Source of the DNA: Hyphomicrobiales bacterium
GTDB lineage: Bacteria > Pseudomonadota > Alphaproteobacteria > Rhizobiales > Devosiaceae
Direction: 5' to 3'
NCBI GenBank assembly: GCA_027487555.1
Contig: JAIYDI010000050.1
Location: 105,112-169,111, forward strand
DNA: 64,000 bases
Shown: positions 1-9,092 of the stretch, one piece after another
Layout: each line of letters starts with the position of its first letter
How positions within the stretch are numbered: position 1 is the first letter of the stretch
Notes under the pieces: generated by a model
Database searches by the model: none
Told to the model about the DNA's origin: nothing
Seen by the model: only the letters and a program-made list of their open reading frames with translations
Program-made: the position numbers and the translations under genes

Positions 1-326
1 AGGTCGATGAGCACGTGATCGTGTTTTTCGGCCTCCTGCGGCTCGTAGTAGCGCGAAGCGTCCTTGAAACGGAAGTCACGGAACCGCCAGGCGCCCGTCA
101 TGCCCAGATGGCTCATGAATGTCATGCCGGTGGAGAGCCGGAACAGCAGGTATTTGGCGCGTCGTTCGATACTGGTGACCGTTGCCCCCCTGAGGGCTTC
201 TGAGAAGTCCGGCGGCAGCGGGAAGCGCAGATCTGGGCGGCGCAGCTCAACGTCGTCGATTGTCGCGCCGGCTACGTAGGGCTCAAGGCCGCGCCGGACA
301 GTTTCGACTTCGGGCAGTTCGGGCAT
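1..326 (-). CDS. mutM: Formamidopyrimidine-DNA glycosylase, N-terminal part (runs off the left edge)
   Basis: Base-excision repair glycosylase/AP lyase that removes oxidised purines such as 8-oxoguanine. The visible 108 codons start with MPELPEVETVRRGL, the diagnostic N-terminus of the Fpg family: Pro2 is the Schiff-base nucleophile and Glu3 is catalytic. Further along, MSHLGMTGAWRF is the conserved second block. The start is well fixed, because the minus strand carries AAGGAGG about six bases before the ATG. The C-terminal zinc finger lies outside the window. It is divergent from ubiE, an arrangement known in rhizobia, where mutM and ubiE lie near the chromosomal origin. Confidence 0.95.
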   Translation of the reverse strand, partial: MPELPEVETVRRGLEPYVAGATIDDVELRRPDLRFPLPPDFSEALRGATVTSIERRAKYLLFRLSTGMTFMSHLGMTGAWRFRDFRFKDASRYYEPQEAEKHDHVLID

Positions 327-461
327 TTCGACCTCCTTGCGCAGATGCCTGCCGGGAACGGGCCAGGCAGGCCGACTATATGGGCCGGCGCGGGAGGGTG
401 CGCCAGTGTCGCCCATTTTGCCCGCTACCGACATTGGGTATAGACAGCTGCAGCAATCGCC

Positions 462-1238
462 ATGGAGACCGAAGTGACCGGGACTGAAGAGACGACTCAT
501 TTCGGCGAACGCACTGTGCGGATCGAAGAGAAGCAGGGGCTGGTCAATGAGGTGTTTCACCGCGTCGCCGACCGCTACGACCTGATGAACGATCTGATGA
601 GCGGCGGCGTGCACCGGCTGTGGAAGGACGCGATGGTGGCGCGGCTGGCGCCACCAAAGGGCGGCACCCAGCCCTATCGCGTGCTCGACATGGCGGGAGG
701 TACCGGAGACATCGCCGAGCGGATCGTCAACGCGTCGGTCGGCTATGCCGAGGTGACGGTGAGCGACATAAACAGCGACATGCTGCGGGTGGGGGCGGAA
801 CGAGCCAAGACATGGCGCTTCCCAGCGCAGGCGAGGTTTGTCGAGGCCAATGCCGAGGCCCTCCCCTTCGCAGACGAGTGCTTCGATGCCTATACGATCG
901 CATTCGGAATCAGGAACGTACCGCGCATCGATCTGGCGCTGTCTGAAGCCTGTCGCGTGCTGAAGCGCGGCGGACGCTTTCTCTGCCTTGAGTTCTCGCG
1001 CGTCGATCTGCCCGGACTCGATCACGCCTACCGGCTGTTTTCGGACCGCGTTATCCCCCCGGTGGGCCAGGCGGTGACCGGGGACGCTCAGCCCTACCAA
1101 TACCTGGTGGAATCGATCCGCAAGTTTCCCGGGCCCGAGAGGTTCAGCCAGATGATCACTTCAGCCGGGTTTCGGCGGGTGACCCATACGCCGATGACTG
1201 GCAATATCGCCGCGCTGCACGCGGCATGGAAGCTCTGA
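462..1238 (+). CDS. ubiE: Ubiquinone/menaquinone biosynthesis C-methyltransferase UbiE
   Basis: SAM-dependent C-methyltransferase of ubiquinone synthesis, acting on 2-polyprenyl-6-methoxy-1,4-benzoquinol; cytosolic or membrane-associated. The 258 residues match the usual length. The family signature [17 protein letters not shown] is at residues 39-55, the SAM-binding glycine motif DMAGGTGD at about 76-83, and the second signature ([15 protein letters not shown]) near residue 165. The gene is divergent from mutM across 135 bases. The ubiB start codon lies four bases after the stop, so the two are almost certainly co-transcribed. Confidence 0.96.
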   Translation: METEVTGTEETTHFGERTVRIEEKQGLVNEVFHRVADRYDLMNDLMSGGVHRLWKDAMVARLAPPKGGTQPYRVLDMAGGTGDIAERIVNASVGYAEVTVSDINSDMLRVGAERAKTWRFPAQARFVEANAEALPFADECFDAYTIAFGIRNVPRIDLALSEACRVLKRGGRFLCLEFSRVDLPGLDHAYRLFSDRVIPPVGQAVTGDAQPYQYLVESIRKFPGPERFSQMITSAGFRRVTHTPMTGNIAALHAAWKL

Positions 1239-1242
1239 GCCC

Positions 1243-2781
1243 ATGGGGATTTCCGCCTATTTCCGGCTGCTCAACGCCGGCTTTGTCCTCGCGCGCGAAG
1301 GTGCCCTCGGGATCGTCGATATTGACGCCATGCCCCCTGCGCTGAAGGGCGTGATCCGACTTGGCCGGATGGTGGAGCGGCGGGAGTTGCGGGAGACTGG
1401 CCGTGTCGAGCGGCTCACCCGCGCGCTCAACCGGCTCGGGCCCACCTATGTGAAGTTCGGCCAGACGCTGGCGACCCGGCCCGATATTGTCGGTGCAACG
1501 GTCGCGGCGGACCTCTCGCAGCTGCAGGACCGGATGGCGCCGTTCGACCCGGGGCTTGTGCCCGGCATCCTCAATGGCGCGCTCGGCGACCGCGCCGCCG
1601 ACTTGACGGAGATATCGCCGCCCATCGCAGCCGCCTCGATCGCGCAGGTCCATCGGGCCGTGCTGTCGGACGCCCATGGCCGGCACCGGGTGGCGGTGAA
1701 ACTGCTGCGGCCAGGCGTCGCCGAGCGTTTTCATGCCGACATCGAAAGCCAGTATGCTGGCGCCCGGCTGCTCGAAAGCCTTGTGCCGCGGCTCCGGCGG
1801 CTCCGACCCGTGGATATCGTCAAGACGCTGGACCGGTCTGCGCGGCTGGAGCTCAACCTGCGCCTCGAGGCGGCAGCGATTTCCGAGATGTCGGAAAACA
1901 TCAAGGATGACAGGGGCTTCCGCATCCCGCGCGTCTATTGGGACCACGGCGCGACCAATGTACTGACGACAAGCTGGGTGGATGGGATACCGGTACGCGA
2001 CCTCGCGGCTCTCGACGCTGCAGGTGTCGACCGCAAGGAACTGGCGCGCAACCTGCTGCAATCCTTCCTCAGGCACGCGATGCGCGATGGCTACTTCCAT
2101 GCCGACCTGCATCCTGGCAACCTGTTCGCCGACCCGGCGACCAGCGAAATCATCGCGGTCGATTTCGGCATCATGGGACGGCTGGGTAAGCGCGAGCGAC
2201 GATTCCTCGCCGAAATCCTGTATGGCTTCATCACGCGCGACTATCGCCGGATCGCCGAGCGGCATTTCGAGATCGGCTATGTTCCGGCGCACCAGTCGGT
2301 CGACGAGTTCACACTGGCGCTGCGGGCGATCGGCGAGCCGCTGCATGGCCGCGCGGCCTCGGACATCGAAATGAGCCGAGTGCTCGGGCAGCTCTTCGCC
2401 ACGACTGAGCTGTTCGAGATGAAGACGCGGCCCGAGCTGATCCTGCTGCAGAAATCGATGGTGCTGGTAGAGGGCGTGTCGCGGATGCTCGACCCGGCGC
2501 TGGATATCTGGACCGTCAGTGAACCGGTGGTGGGCGACTGGGTGCGGCGTTCGGCTGGGCCGATCGGACGGCTCGAAGAGCTCGGCGAGCACCTCGAACG
2601 CGGCTCGGTGGCTATTGGGCGGCTGCCAGCCCTGATTGACAAGGCGGAGTCCGCACTCGACACTTGGCGCTCAGGGACTTCCGTCGGCGAGCGGCGCTTC
2701 GACCGGTTTGCCAAAGTCGCCGGGTTCTGGATGCTGGTTGTCGCGTTCATCGCACTGCTCTGGCGGCTGCTGAGTGCCTGA
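1243..2781 (+). CDS. ubiB: Ubiquinone biosynthesis protein UbiB (ABC1/ADCK atypical kinase)
   Basis: Atypical protein-kinase-like ATPase needed for ubiquinone synthesis, anchored in the inner membrane. Of its 512 residues, KFGQ at 71-74 is the KxGQ motif typical of ADCK/UbiB proteins. The alanine-rich loop AAASIAQVHRA that replaces the normal glycine loop is near residue 130. ADLHPGN near 286 is the catalytic loop and VDFGIMG near 306 the metal-binding DFG. A C-terminal hydrophobic stretch (about 492-510) is the membrane anchor. It follows ubiE by four bases. In many rhizobia coaBC comes next; here a lipoprotein gene follows. Confidence 0.95.
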   Translation: MGISAYFRLLNAGFVLAREGALGIVDIDAMPPALKGVIRLGRMVERRELRETGRVERLTRALNRLGPTYVKFGQTLATRPDIVGATVAADLSQLQDRMAPFDPGLVPGILNGALGDRAADLTEISPPIAAASIAQVHRAVLSDAHGRHRVAVKLLRPGVAERFHADIESQYAGARLLESLVPRLRRLRPVDIVKTLDRSARLELNLRLEAAAISEMSENIKDDRGFRIPRVYWDHGATNVLTTSWVDGIPVRDLAALDAAGVDRKELARNLLQSFLRHAMRDGYFHADLHPGNLFADPATSEIIAVDFGIMGRLGKRERRFLAEILYGFITRDYRRIAERHFEIGYVPAHQSVDEFTLALRAIGEPLHGRAASDIEMSRVLGQLFATTELFEMKTRPELILLQKSMVLVEGVSRMLDPALDIWTVSEPVVGDWVRRSAGPIGRLEELGEHLERGSVAIGRLPALIDKAESALDTWRSGTSVGERRFDRFAKVAGFWMLVVAFIALLWRLLSA

Positions 2782-2883
2782 TCGGTTCAGCCACCATTCA
2801 TTTGCGCGGCGATAATTCGGCGTGACATTGGCCGCAGCTACAGGGGCAGGCGGCCCGAGACCACCTGTTGAGGGACAATACAG

Positions 2884-3525
2884 ATGAACATCTCCACTCT
2901 CGCGAAGCTCGCGGCAGTTTTTGCGCTCACCGGCGCGCTTGCCGGTTGCATGGATGTGAGCACAGAGCTGGATATCCAATCGGAAACCAGCGGCAAGGCC
3001 ACGACAAGCGTGACCATCGGCGCGGAATTCTATCCGATGATCAAGCAGATGGCCGAAGCCGCCAAGGCGTCGGGCAGCACCGACACGGCAACCGCCGGCT
3101 CCGACCCGACCTCGGATTTCTGCCAGGAAGAGGGTGATGAGCTGGTGGAAAATGCCGATGGTAGCGGCACCTGCACATCGGTCAAGGAAGGGGAGTTCGC
3201 GGAACTGACCGAGGGCGGCAACGGCCCGAACGAGGATGCGGCGTTCACAGTGGTGAGCCCGGGCGTCGTGAAGGTGTCGTTCAAGACCGACCAGATGACC
3301 AGCCAGGTGACCGAAGGCCAGGATGCCCAGCAGATGGAGATGATGAAGGCCTATTTCACTGGCCACAACGCCACTATCCGCATCAAGGGCAAGAAGGTCA
3401 CCGATACGAACATGACGCTTTCGAGCGATGGCACTTCGGCTGAAATCGTTATACCCTTCAGCAGCTTGTTCGACGGCAGCGCGAAGCTTCCGCCGGAACT
3501 CTATGCGGTTGTCGATACGAACTGA
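2884..3525 (+). CDS. Hypothetical lipoprotein
   Basis: 213-residue predicted lipoprotein of unknown function. A short basic start and a hydrophobic segment lead to the lipobox LAGC, with the lipidated Cys at residue 22, so it should be exported and anchored to a membrane. The mature part is polar, rich in Thr, Ser, Asp and Glu, with two further cysteines (near residues 80 and 98) that could form a disulfide. No catalytic motif is evident. A purine-rich GAGGGA precedes the ATG. It lies between ubiB and dut, 8 bases before dut, where coaBC sits in many relatives. Confidence 0.75.
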   Translation: MNISTLAKLAAVFALTGALAGCMDVSTELDIQSETSGKATTSVTIGAEFYPMIKQMAEAAKASGSTDTATAGSDPTSDFCQEEGDELVENADGSGTCTSVKEGEFAELTEGGNGPNEDAAFTVVSPGVVKVSFKTDQMTSQVTEGQDAQQMEMMKAYFTGHNATIRIKGKKVTDTNMTLSSDGTSAEIVIPFSSLFDGSAKLPPELYAVVDTN

Positions 3526-3533
3526 GGCTTTCA

Positions 3534-3992
3534 ATGACAGATCGGGTCACGGTTGGATTTCGCTGGCTCGATCACGGCCGGGGGCTTGAACTCCCCCGCC
3601 AGCACAGCGCGGGAGCGGCCGGACTCGACTTGCCGGCCGCGCTCGAATTCAACGAGGTGCTGATCCTGGCGCCTGGTGAATACAGGCTGGTGCCTACCGG
3701 GTTTTCGATTGCTCTGCCAGAGGGTTACGAGGCGCAGGTTCGCCCCCGCTCCGGCCTTGCCGCCCGACATGGCATCACGGTGCTCAACAGCCCGGGCACG
3801 GTCGACGCGGATTATCGCGGCGAGATCAAGGTTCAGTTGATCAACCATGGTCCGGCGCCGGTGGAGTTCCGCAGGGGCGACCGGATCGCGCAGTTGGTGG
3901 TGGCCGCGGTATCGGCAGTGACGCTGATTGAACTCGACACGCTCGACGAAACCGCGAGGGGAGAAAAAGGTCATGGTTCGACAGGGCACTAA
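3534..3992 (+). CDS. dut: Deoxyuridine 5'-triphosphate nucleotidohydrolase (dUTPase)
   Basis: Hydrolyses dUTP to dUMP and pyrophosphate, keeping uracil out of DNA and feeding dTMP synthesis. The 152 residues fit the homotrimeric dUTPase family. Visible motifs are I (AGAAGLDL, residues 24-31), II (RPRSGLA, about 65-71), III ([13 protein letters not shown], about 81-93, with the catalytic Asp), IV ([10 protein letters not shown]) and V ([11 protein letters not shown], the C-terminal lid, close to the usual RGxGGFGSTG). The end of the gene overlaps the DUF2259 reading frame by 20 bases, suggesting translational coupling. Confidence 0.96.
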   Translation: MTDRVTVGFRWLDHGRGLELPRQHSAGAAGLDLPAALEFNEVLILAPGEYRLVPTGFSIALPEGYEAQVRPRSGLAARHGITVLNSPGTVDADYRGEIKVQLINHGPAPVEFRRGDRIAQLVVAAVSAVTLIELDTLDETARGEKGHGSTGH

Positions 3993-4680
3993 CGCTGTTG
4001 CTGCCGGCATTCTGGTGGGGCTTTCGCTCATGACACCGGTGCTCGCCGGCGACCGTGCGGCGATCTCCCTACTCGGCTTTTCCGAGGACGGGCGCTATTT
4101 CGCGTTCGAGGAGTTCGGCGTGCAGGACGGATCAGGGTTTCCGTTCTCGTCGATACAAGTCATTGATCTCGTGACTGATAAATGGGTGGCGGGCGCGCCT
4201 TTCAAGGCGCGGATCGACGATGAAACCGCCAGGCTGGCGAACGCCAGAGCCGAGGCCGCCGCGCAGGCCAATGGGCCGATGGCGGATGCCGGGATCTCTG
4301 TTCCAGCAGAATTCATTGCACTCAACGGCGATGGCGAGCCAATGGACGGCAAGTCGCTTCCGTATGGCGGTGTGGGCTATGGCTTTGATCAGCCTCGCGA
4401 TGTGCGGGTGGTCACGCTCGAAACGCTGCCGCTGCCAGCACCCAAGGGCTGCCCTGAACAACCCGGAACCTCCTATGCCGGCTTTGCGCTGCAGCAAAGC
4501 GGTGTGGAACTGCACCGCGACGCTTCGATCCCCGCATCGCGGGCCTGCCCGATGGATTACCGCATCTATGGGATTGTGGCGCCATTTGGGGGCGAGCCGA
4601 GCGTCGCGATCGTCTCGGTCTATTCGCTTGGCTTCGAAGGACCGGACCGCCGCTTTATTGCCGTGCCCACTGCACATTGA
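3973..4680 (+). CDS. Predicted secreted protein, DUF2259 family
   Basis: About 235 residues. I place the start at ATG 3973, because it begins a clear signal peptide ([19 protein letters not shown], with a likely cleavage after VLAG); starts further upstream would bury this in an unnatural N-terminus. The mature protein opens with [19 protein letters not shown], the typical beginning of DUF2259 proteins, a family of periplasmic proteins with no known function in alphaproteobacteria. A pair of cysteines near residues 159 and 188 could form a disulfide. The start lies inside the last codons of dut. The family often neighbours dut and moeB in rhizobia. Confidence 0.8.
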   Translation: MVRQGTNAVAAGILVGLSLMTPVLAGDRAAISLLGFSEDGRYFAFEEFGVQDGSGFPFSSIQVIDLVTDKWVAGAPFKARIDDETARLANARAEAAAQANGPMADAGISVPAEFIALNGDGEPMDGKSLPYGGVGYGFDQPRDVRVVTLETLPLPAPKGCPEQPGTSYAGFALQQSGVELHRDASIPASRACPMDYRIYGIVAPFGGEPSVAIVSVYSLGFEGPDRRFIAVPTAH

Positions 4681-4713
4681 TGAACGCGATCTGAACAGCT
4701 GGAGGACGGGCCC

Positions 4714-5427
4714 GTGCTGAGCAAGGACGAGACGCGGCGCTATGCCCGCCATATCGTGCTCAAAGGGGTCGGTGGAGAGGGCCAGCAGAAGCTCAAGGCC
4801 GCGCGCGTGCTGGTGGTGGGCGCGGGTGGACTTGGCAGCCCGGTGATCGCCTATCTCGCGGCGGCGGGTGTCGGAACGCTCGGGGTGGTGGATCATGATA
4901 TGGTCTCGCTCTCCAACCTGCAGCGACAGGTGATCCACCGGACCGACGGGGCGGGCGTGGCGAAGGTGGAGAGCGCTGATGCGTTCGTTGCGGCGCTCAA
5001 CCCGCATGTCGGGTTCATCGGGTACGCCGAGCGGATCGGAGCCGGCAATGCAGCATCGCTGATCGCCGCCCATGACCTCGTGATTGACGGCACGGATGAT
5101 TTCGACACGCGCGCGCTGGTCGCAGCGGCCGCGCGGGCGGCGGGGAAGCCGCTCGTGTCGGGCGCGGTGTCGATGTTCGACGGGCAGGTGACGGTATTCA
5201 TGCCCGACGGGCCTGGCTTTGGCGACCTCTACCCCGACCGCCCCGACCCCGAGGACCTGCCGGCCTGCGAAGTGGTTGGCGTGCTCGGCGCGGTGACGGG
5301 TGTCATCGGAACGCTGATGGCGATGGAGGCGATCAAGCTCATCACCGGGCTCGGCACCCCTCTGGTTGGGCGCCTGCTGCTCTATGATGGCCGCGACGCG
5401 CGGTTCGATGACGTGCGTTACAGCTAA
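4714..5427 (+). CDS. moeB: MoeB/ThiF/HesA-family adenylyltransferase
   Basis: E1-like enzyme that adenylates the C-terminal glycine of a ubiquitin-like sulfur carrier such as MoaD or ThiS, for molybdopterin or thiamine synthesis. It has 237 residues and a GTG start with GGAGGA eight bases upstream. The nucleotide-binding VVGAGGLGSP is at residues 35-44, and DGTDDFDTR near 126 is the family Asp motif. ACEVVGVLG near 187 holds the cysteine equivalent to the E1 thioester site. The two CxxC pairs that bind structural zinc in E. coli MoeB are absent: the first site reads GPGFGDLYP and the C-terminus stops early. This form also occurs in rhizobia. Whether it serves MoaD or ThiS cannot be decided. 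Confidence 0.85.
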   Translation: MLSKDETRRYARHIVLKGVGGEGQQKLKAARVLVVGAGGLGSPVIAYLAAAGVGTLGVVDHDMVSLSNLQRQVIHRTDGAGVAKVESADAFVAALNPHVGFIGYAERIGAGNAASLIAAHDLVIDGTDDFDTRALVAAAARAAGKPLVSGAVSMFDGQVTVFMPDGPGFGDLYPDRPDPEDLPACEVVGVLGAVTGVIGTLMAMEAIKLITGLGTPLVGRLLLYDGRDARFDDVRYS

Positions 5428-6500
5428 GGCCGATCAAAGAGGCTCTTGACCACCCTGCCCGACCGAACCGGGTCTTCGAGGAGCGCGGTATTATCACTGA
5501 CCTGATCGAGCCCGCCGATCACCGGCAAATCGCGGACCCGGGGATCGGCAATAGCCGCGCAGGTCGCCGCGATGATCTCGTCGGCATTGATGGTGGTGAA
5601 GGGACGCTCATGATAGGGGCCGAGGCGCGGCGTGAAGGTGGCCCCGACCCTGTCTGCCAGCTGGCGGCGGGCGAGGATGTGGTAGGCTCTCGCCAGCGCT
5701 TCCTGCCGGTCGTGCCAGTCGTCAGCGCGGAGCGCCGCTTGCAGCAGCGGCAGAAGGTCGGCCGCGATGGGCAGAAGTGCGAAGCCCGACCCGAGCCACT
5801 TTGGATATGGAGCGTAGCGGCGCTCGAGCAGGAAGCCGAGCCGCATGATTTCACGGACCATGCGGGCGGCTTCGACTCGGGAGCCCAGATCGTCACCGAC
5901 TTGCCCTGCGCGCCCGACAAACGCCTGCTCTTCGGCAATACGCCGCCATTGGCAGGCCAGCCTGTAGAGCCAGATATCGAGCGGGTACCAGGAGAGGCTC
6001 GAGCGCGCAGCCGTGAGCGCGCCGGGACCATCGTGGAAAACGGCCCCGGCGGTGAATGCCAGAAGGCGTTGCTCGGTGAAGCCGAGCCAATCGGACGTCG
6101 ACAGAGCAGAAGGATCGGATCGGCCCAACATGCGCTCGGCAAACGCCCGCAGCGTCATCACCTCCAGCCCATGGGCGTTGTGCCCCCGCTCTTCCGGCCC
6201 TGACGCGGCCGGATGTGGGCGGCTGCGCCAGCCGATAGGTTCGCCGAGGAATTCTGCGGGCATGGACGCAGCGAAGCCGGTGACGAGAGAATCGGCGTGC
6301 TGCGCGAAATCACCCGGCGACACGAAGAGCAGCAGACGCGGCCCCCAGTTGTGGTCGCGCGAGGTGTCGTCGTCGAAGCCCAAGAGTTCCGAACCATAGC
6401 CGATAAGCGCGGCGGCATGGCCGAGACCCGGCTGCGTGTCGGCGAGCCAGGGGGCGACAAGGTCGCGGTAGAAGCGACGGGAAAGCTCGATGCCCTGCAT
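5424..6500 (-). CDS. DUF4037 domain protein (nucleotidyltransferase-like)
   Basis: 358-residue soluble protein. The segment GSELLGFDDDTSRDHNWGPR at residues 37-56 looks like a nucleotidyltransferase GS-x-D-x-D active site and matches the start of the DUF4037 family. The rest is mainly helical, with many Trp and Arg residues and no membrane segment. Members are predicted nucleotidyltransferases of unknown substrate. The 3' end overlaps the end of the convergent MoeB-like gene by four bases, so the two transcripts meet tail to tail with no room for a terminator. Its start lies 60 bases from the fabB stop. Confidence 0.75.
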   Translation of the reverse strand: MQGIELSRRFYRDLVAPWLADTQPGLGHAAALIGYGSELLGFDDDTSRDHNWGPRLLLFVSPGDFAQHADSLVTGFAASMPAEFLGEPIGWRSRPHPAASGPEERGHNAHGLEVMTLRAFAERMLGRSDPSALSTSDWLGFTEQRLLAFTAGAVFHDGPGALTAARSSLSWYPLDIWLYRLACQWRRIAEEQAFVGRAGQVGDDLGSRVEAARMVREIMRLGFLLERRYAPYPKWLGSGFALLPIAADLLPLLQAALRADDWHDRQEALARAYHILARRQLADRVGATFTPRLGPYHERPFTTINADEIIAATCAAIADPRVRDLPVIGGLDQVSDNTALLEDPVRSGRVVKSLFDRP

Positions 6501-6559
6501 TCATCGCCCCTGGCATCCCCGAGCTATAGGGGACATGCACCTGCTCGGGTCAGACCGGA

Positions 6560-7786
6560 TCAGATGGTATCTGGATGCGCGAAGACCAGCGTGGCGTTGG
6601 TGCCCCCGAAGCCGAAGCTGTTGGACAGCGCAATGCCGATATCGACATTGTCGCGCCGCTGCCGAAGGATGGGCATATCGGCAAAGGCCGGATCGAGCTC
6701 GGTGATGTTGGCGCTTTCGCAGAGGAAGCGCTCCTTCATCATCAGCAGGCAGTAGATCGATTCCTGCACGCCGGTGGCGCCGAGCGAGTGCCCGGTGAGC
6801 GACTTGGTCGCCGAAAGCGGCGGGCAGGCGTCGCCCGTGCCGAACACGGTCCGAATGGCTTCCATTTCCTTCATGTCGCCGACAGGCGTCGAGGTGGCGT
6901 GCGGGTTGATGTAATCGACCTTGCCCTTCACCGTCGCCAGTGCCTGCTGCATGCAGCGAATGGCGCCTTCGCCCGAGGGGGCGACCATGTCGTAGCCGTC
7001 GGAGGTGGCGCCATAGCCGACGAGTTCGGCATAGATGGTGGCGCCGCGCGCCTTGGCATGCTCGAGTTCTTCGAGCACGACGACACCGGCCCCACCGGCG
7101 ATGACAAAGCCATCACGCTTTGCATCATAGGCGCGGGAGGCCACTTCCGGGGTGGCGTTGAAATCGGTGGACATGGCGCCCATGGCGTCGAAGAGGTTCG
7201 AGAGGGACCAGTCGAGATCCTCGTGGCCGCCGGCAAACACGATATCCTGCTTGCCCCACTGGATCTGCTCGTAGCCGGCGCCGATGCAGTGCTTGGACGT
7301 CGCGCAGGCGGAGCTTATGGTATAATTGACGCCCTTGATGCCGAAGGGCGTGGCGAGGGTGGCTGACGCCGTGGAGCTCATCGCCTTGGGCACGGCCAAG
7401 GGCCCGATGCGCTTGGGCCCCTTTTCGCGCGTGATATCGGCGGCATCCACCACGGTGCGGGTGGAGGGACCGCCAGAGCCCATGATGATGCCGGTACGCG
7501 GGTTCTGGATATCCTTTTCCTCGAGACCGGCGAGTTTGATCGCCTCCTGCATGGCAATGTAATTCCATGCGGCGCCCTTGCCCATGAAGCGGGTGGTGCG
7601 ACGGTCGAGGACCGCGAACGGATCAAGCTTGGGTGCGCCATGCACCTGGCAGCGGAAATTCAGATCCGCATAGTCCTGCGCGAAGACGACGCCCGAGCGC
7701 GCGTGGCGCAGGCTTTCTGTGACCTCGCCGAGATCATTGCCAATGGAGGAAACAATCCCCATCCCGGTGATGACAACGCGTCTCAT
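6560..7786 (-). CDS. fabB: Beta-ketoacyl-[acyl-carrier-protein] synthase I
   Basis: Condensing enzyme of fatty acid synthesis; in the FabA/FabB pathway it elongates the cis-unsaturated intermediate. With the start at [10 protein letters not shown] (ATG at 7786) it has 408 residues, normal for FabB; the reading frame continues upstream, but that part overlaps fabA. The catalytic Cys161 lies in [12 protein letters not shown], the two active-site histidines in [11 protein letters not shown] (near 297) and TGHSLGATG (near 331). It follows fabA by 22 bases, forming a fabA-fabB operon. A fabI gene, which often follows in rhizobia, is absent here. Confidence 0.96.
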   Translation of the reverse strand: MRRVVITGMGIVSSIGNDLGEVTESLRHARSGVVFAQDYADLNFRCQVHGAPKLDPFAVLDRRTTRFMGKGAAWNYIAMQEAIKLAGLEEKDIQNPRTGIIMGSGGPSTRTVVDAADITREKGPKRIGPLAVPKAMSSTASATLATPFGIKGVNYTISSACATSKHCIGAGYEQIQWGKQDIVFAGGHEDLDWSLSNLFDAMGAMSTDFNATPEVASRAYDAKRDGFVIAGGAGVVVLEELEHAKARGATIYAELVGYGATSDGYDMVAPSGEGAIRCMQQALATVKGKVDYINPHATSTPVGDMKEMEAIRTVFGTGDACPPLSATKSLTGHSLGATGVQESIYCLLMMKERFLCESANITELDPAFADMPILRQRRDNVDIGIALSNSFGFGGTNATLVFAHPDTI

Positions 7787-7808
7787 GTGAGGACCCTCCG
7801 CAGACCGG

Positions 7809-8312
7809 TCAGTTGAACAGCCCGACCCTGAGGCCGGACATTTCATATATGGTGGTGCCGTCGGCTTTTACCCAGCCATCGGCAATGCCGAGAACGAGCT
7901 TTGACTTCATCACCCGCTTGAGGTCGATTCCGTACTCGACCAGCTTGACGTCATTGGTGATCTGGCCGGAGAATTTCACATCGCCGCACCCGAGCGCGCG
8001 GCCCTTGCCGGGCGAGCCATCCCAGCACAGGAAGAAGCCCAGCATCTGCCAGACCGCATCGACGCCGAGGCAGCCGGGCATCACCGGATCGCCGATGAAA
8101 TGGCACTTGAAGAACCACAGGTCGGGGTTCACGTCGAGCTCGGCGCGCACCTGGCCCTTGCCATAGGCGCCGCCGTCGCGATCGATCTGGGTGATGCGGT
8201 TGAACATCAGCATGGGCGGCGCCGGCAACTGGGCATAGCCCGGCCCGAAGAGTTCACCCTTTCCGCTCAGGATGAGGTCATCATAGCCATAGGCATTCTT
8301 GCGTTCGGTCAT
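7809..8312 (-). CDS. fabA: 3-hydroxydecanoyl-[ACP] dehydratase/isomerase
   Basis: Dehydrates 3-hydroxydecanoyl-ACP and isomerises the trans-2 product to cis-3, the branch point to unsaturated fatty acids. The 167-residue protein from ATG 8312 carries the hot-dog active site: His71 in [11 protein letters not shown] and Asp85 in GVDAVWQ, matching H70 and D84 of E. coli FabA. A longer open frame exists upstream but carries no family sequence. First gene of fabA-fabB and divergent from irr across 186 bases, a layout conserved in rhizobia. Confidence 0.96.
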   Translation of the reverse strand: MTERKNAYGYDDLILSGKGELFGPGYAQLPAPPMLMFNRITQIDRDGGAYGKGQVRAELDVNPDLWFFKCHFIGDPVMPGCLGVDAVWQMLGFFLCWDGSPGKGRALGCGDVKFSGQITNDVKLVEYGIDLKRVMKSKLVLGIADGWVKADGTTIYEMSGLRVGLFN

Positions 8313-8424
8313 GGACCCGATCGGCCTCCGCACTGGTCGGGGTGAGTTAGTAGTGATCGGGCCGGTGAGGGTCAAGCACAGCGGCACGGCTCAGCAAGGG
8401 TTTCGGTGCGTCAGAAGGCGCAGC

Positions 8425-8453
8425 TTGTGCGGCTCGCGCCCAAAAGTTATATG
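8425..8453 (+). promoter_or_regulatory. Candidate sigma-70-type promoter of irr
   Basis: TTGTGC at 8425-8430 and TATATG at 8448-8453 are separated by exactly 17 bases, a good housekeeping promoter. Transcription would start near 8460, about 40 bases before the ATG at 8499. This argues against the two upstream in-frame ATGs (8406 and 8451), which would lie in the promoter. I see no exact iron-control-element palindrome here. Confidence 0.45.
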
Positions 8454-8498
8454 ATCGCGGTCAAGTTTTGCATTCCATTCCAAAGGCAGCCCGACACC

Positions 8499-8942
8499 AT
8501 GGCGGACCGCAGCCTCTCGCCCAAATCGATTCCATCGCGCAGGCCGTGCCTCACGGCCGTGTTGCGGATGGCCGGCCTGAGGCCCACACGGCAGCGCGTC
8601 GCCTTGGCCGAGCTGCTGTTTGCCGGCGAACACCGGCATGTGAGCGCCGAGCAGCTGCATGCCGAAGCATCGGCAGCAAGGGTGAATGTCTCGCTGGCGA
8701 CAATCTACAACAGCCTGCACCAGTTCCGCGAAGCGGGGCTATTGCGCGAGGTGGCGGTGGATGCGGCGCGGAGTTATTTCGACACCGACACCTCGGACCA
8801 TCACCATTTCTATCTCGAGGACGAGCAGCGGGTGATCGACATCCCGTCATCCTCGATCGTGATCCAGAACCTGCCGGAGCCGCCCAAGGGCACGGCGATC
8901 ACGCATGTGGATGTTGTGGTGCGCGTACGCCGGTCGGAGTGA
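8499..8942 (+). CDS. irr: Iron response regulator Irr (Fur family)
   Basis: Transcription factor of the Fur superfamily that, in rhizobia and relatives, controls haem and iron genes and responds to haem. From ATG 8499 it has 147 residues. The N-terminal winged helix is marked by GLRPTRQRVALAELLF (residues 26-41) and VSLATIYNSLHQF (64-76), close to other Irr proteins. The His triplet in TSDHHHFY (101-103) is the haem-binding motif typical of Irr. The N-terminal Cys-Pro haem regulatory motif of Bradyrhizobium Irr is not present: the region reads RRPCLTA. Divergent from fabA-fabB, as in other Rhizobiales. Confidence 0.9.
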   Translation: MADRSLSPKSIPSRRPCLTAVLRMAGLRPTRQRVALAELLFAGEHRHVSAEQLHAEASAARVNVSLATIYNSLHQFREAGLLREVAVDAARSYFDTDTSDHHHFYLEDEQRVIDIPSSSIVIQNLPEPPKGTAITHVDVVVRVRRSE

Positions 8943-9049
8943 GGCGTCCGCCGACTGGACCTCTGCCACTCGAGCGATCCTGTAGCGGTTCGAAGTCGAC
9001 AGCTTCAGGATGTGGTCCTGAGTTGCCGGAATCACTGCGCAAGCCCGAG

Positions 9050-9074
9050 CCTCATGGTGAGCCTGTCGAACCAC
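9050..9074. repeat. Palindromic repeat family A, copy 1
   Basis: The 25 bases are the exact reverse complement of 53971-53995, 45 kb away. The shared core is TTCGACAGGCTCA. It lies between the convergent irr and SH3-protein genes. Just upstream, 9005-9021 forms a small hairpin (TCAGGA/TCCTGA) that could help end irr transcription, but there is no T-run. Confidence 0.75.
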
Positions 9075-9092
9075 AAGGTTTGCCCAGCTTCC

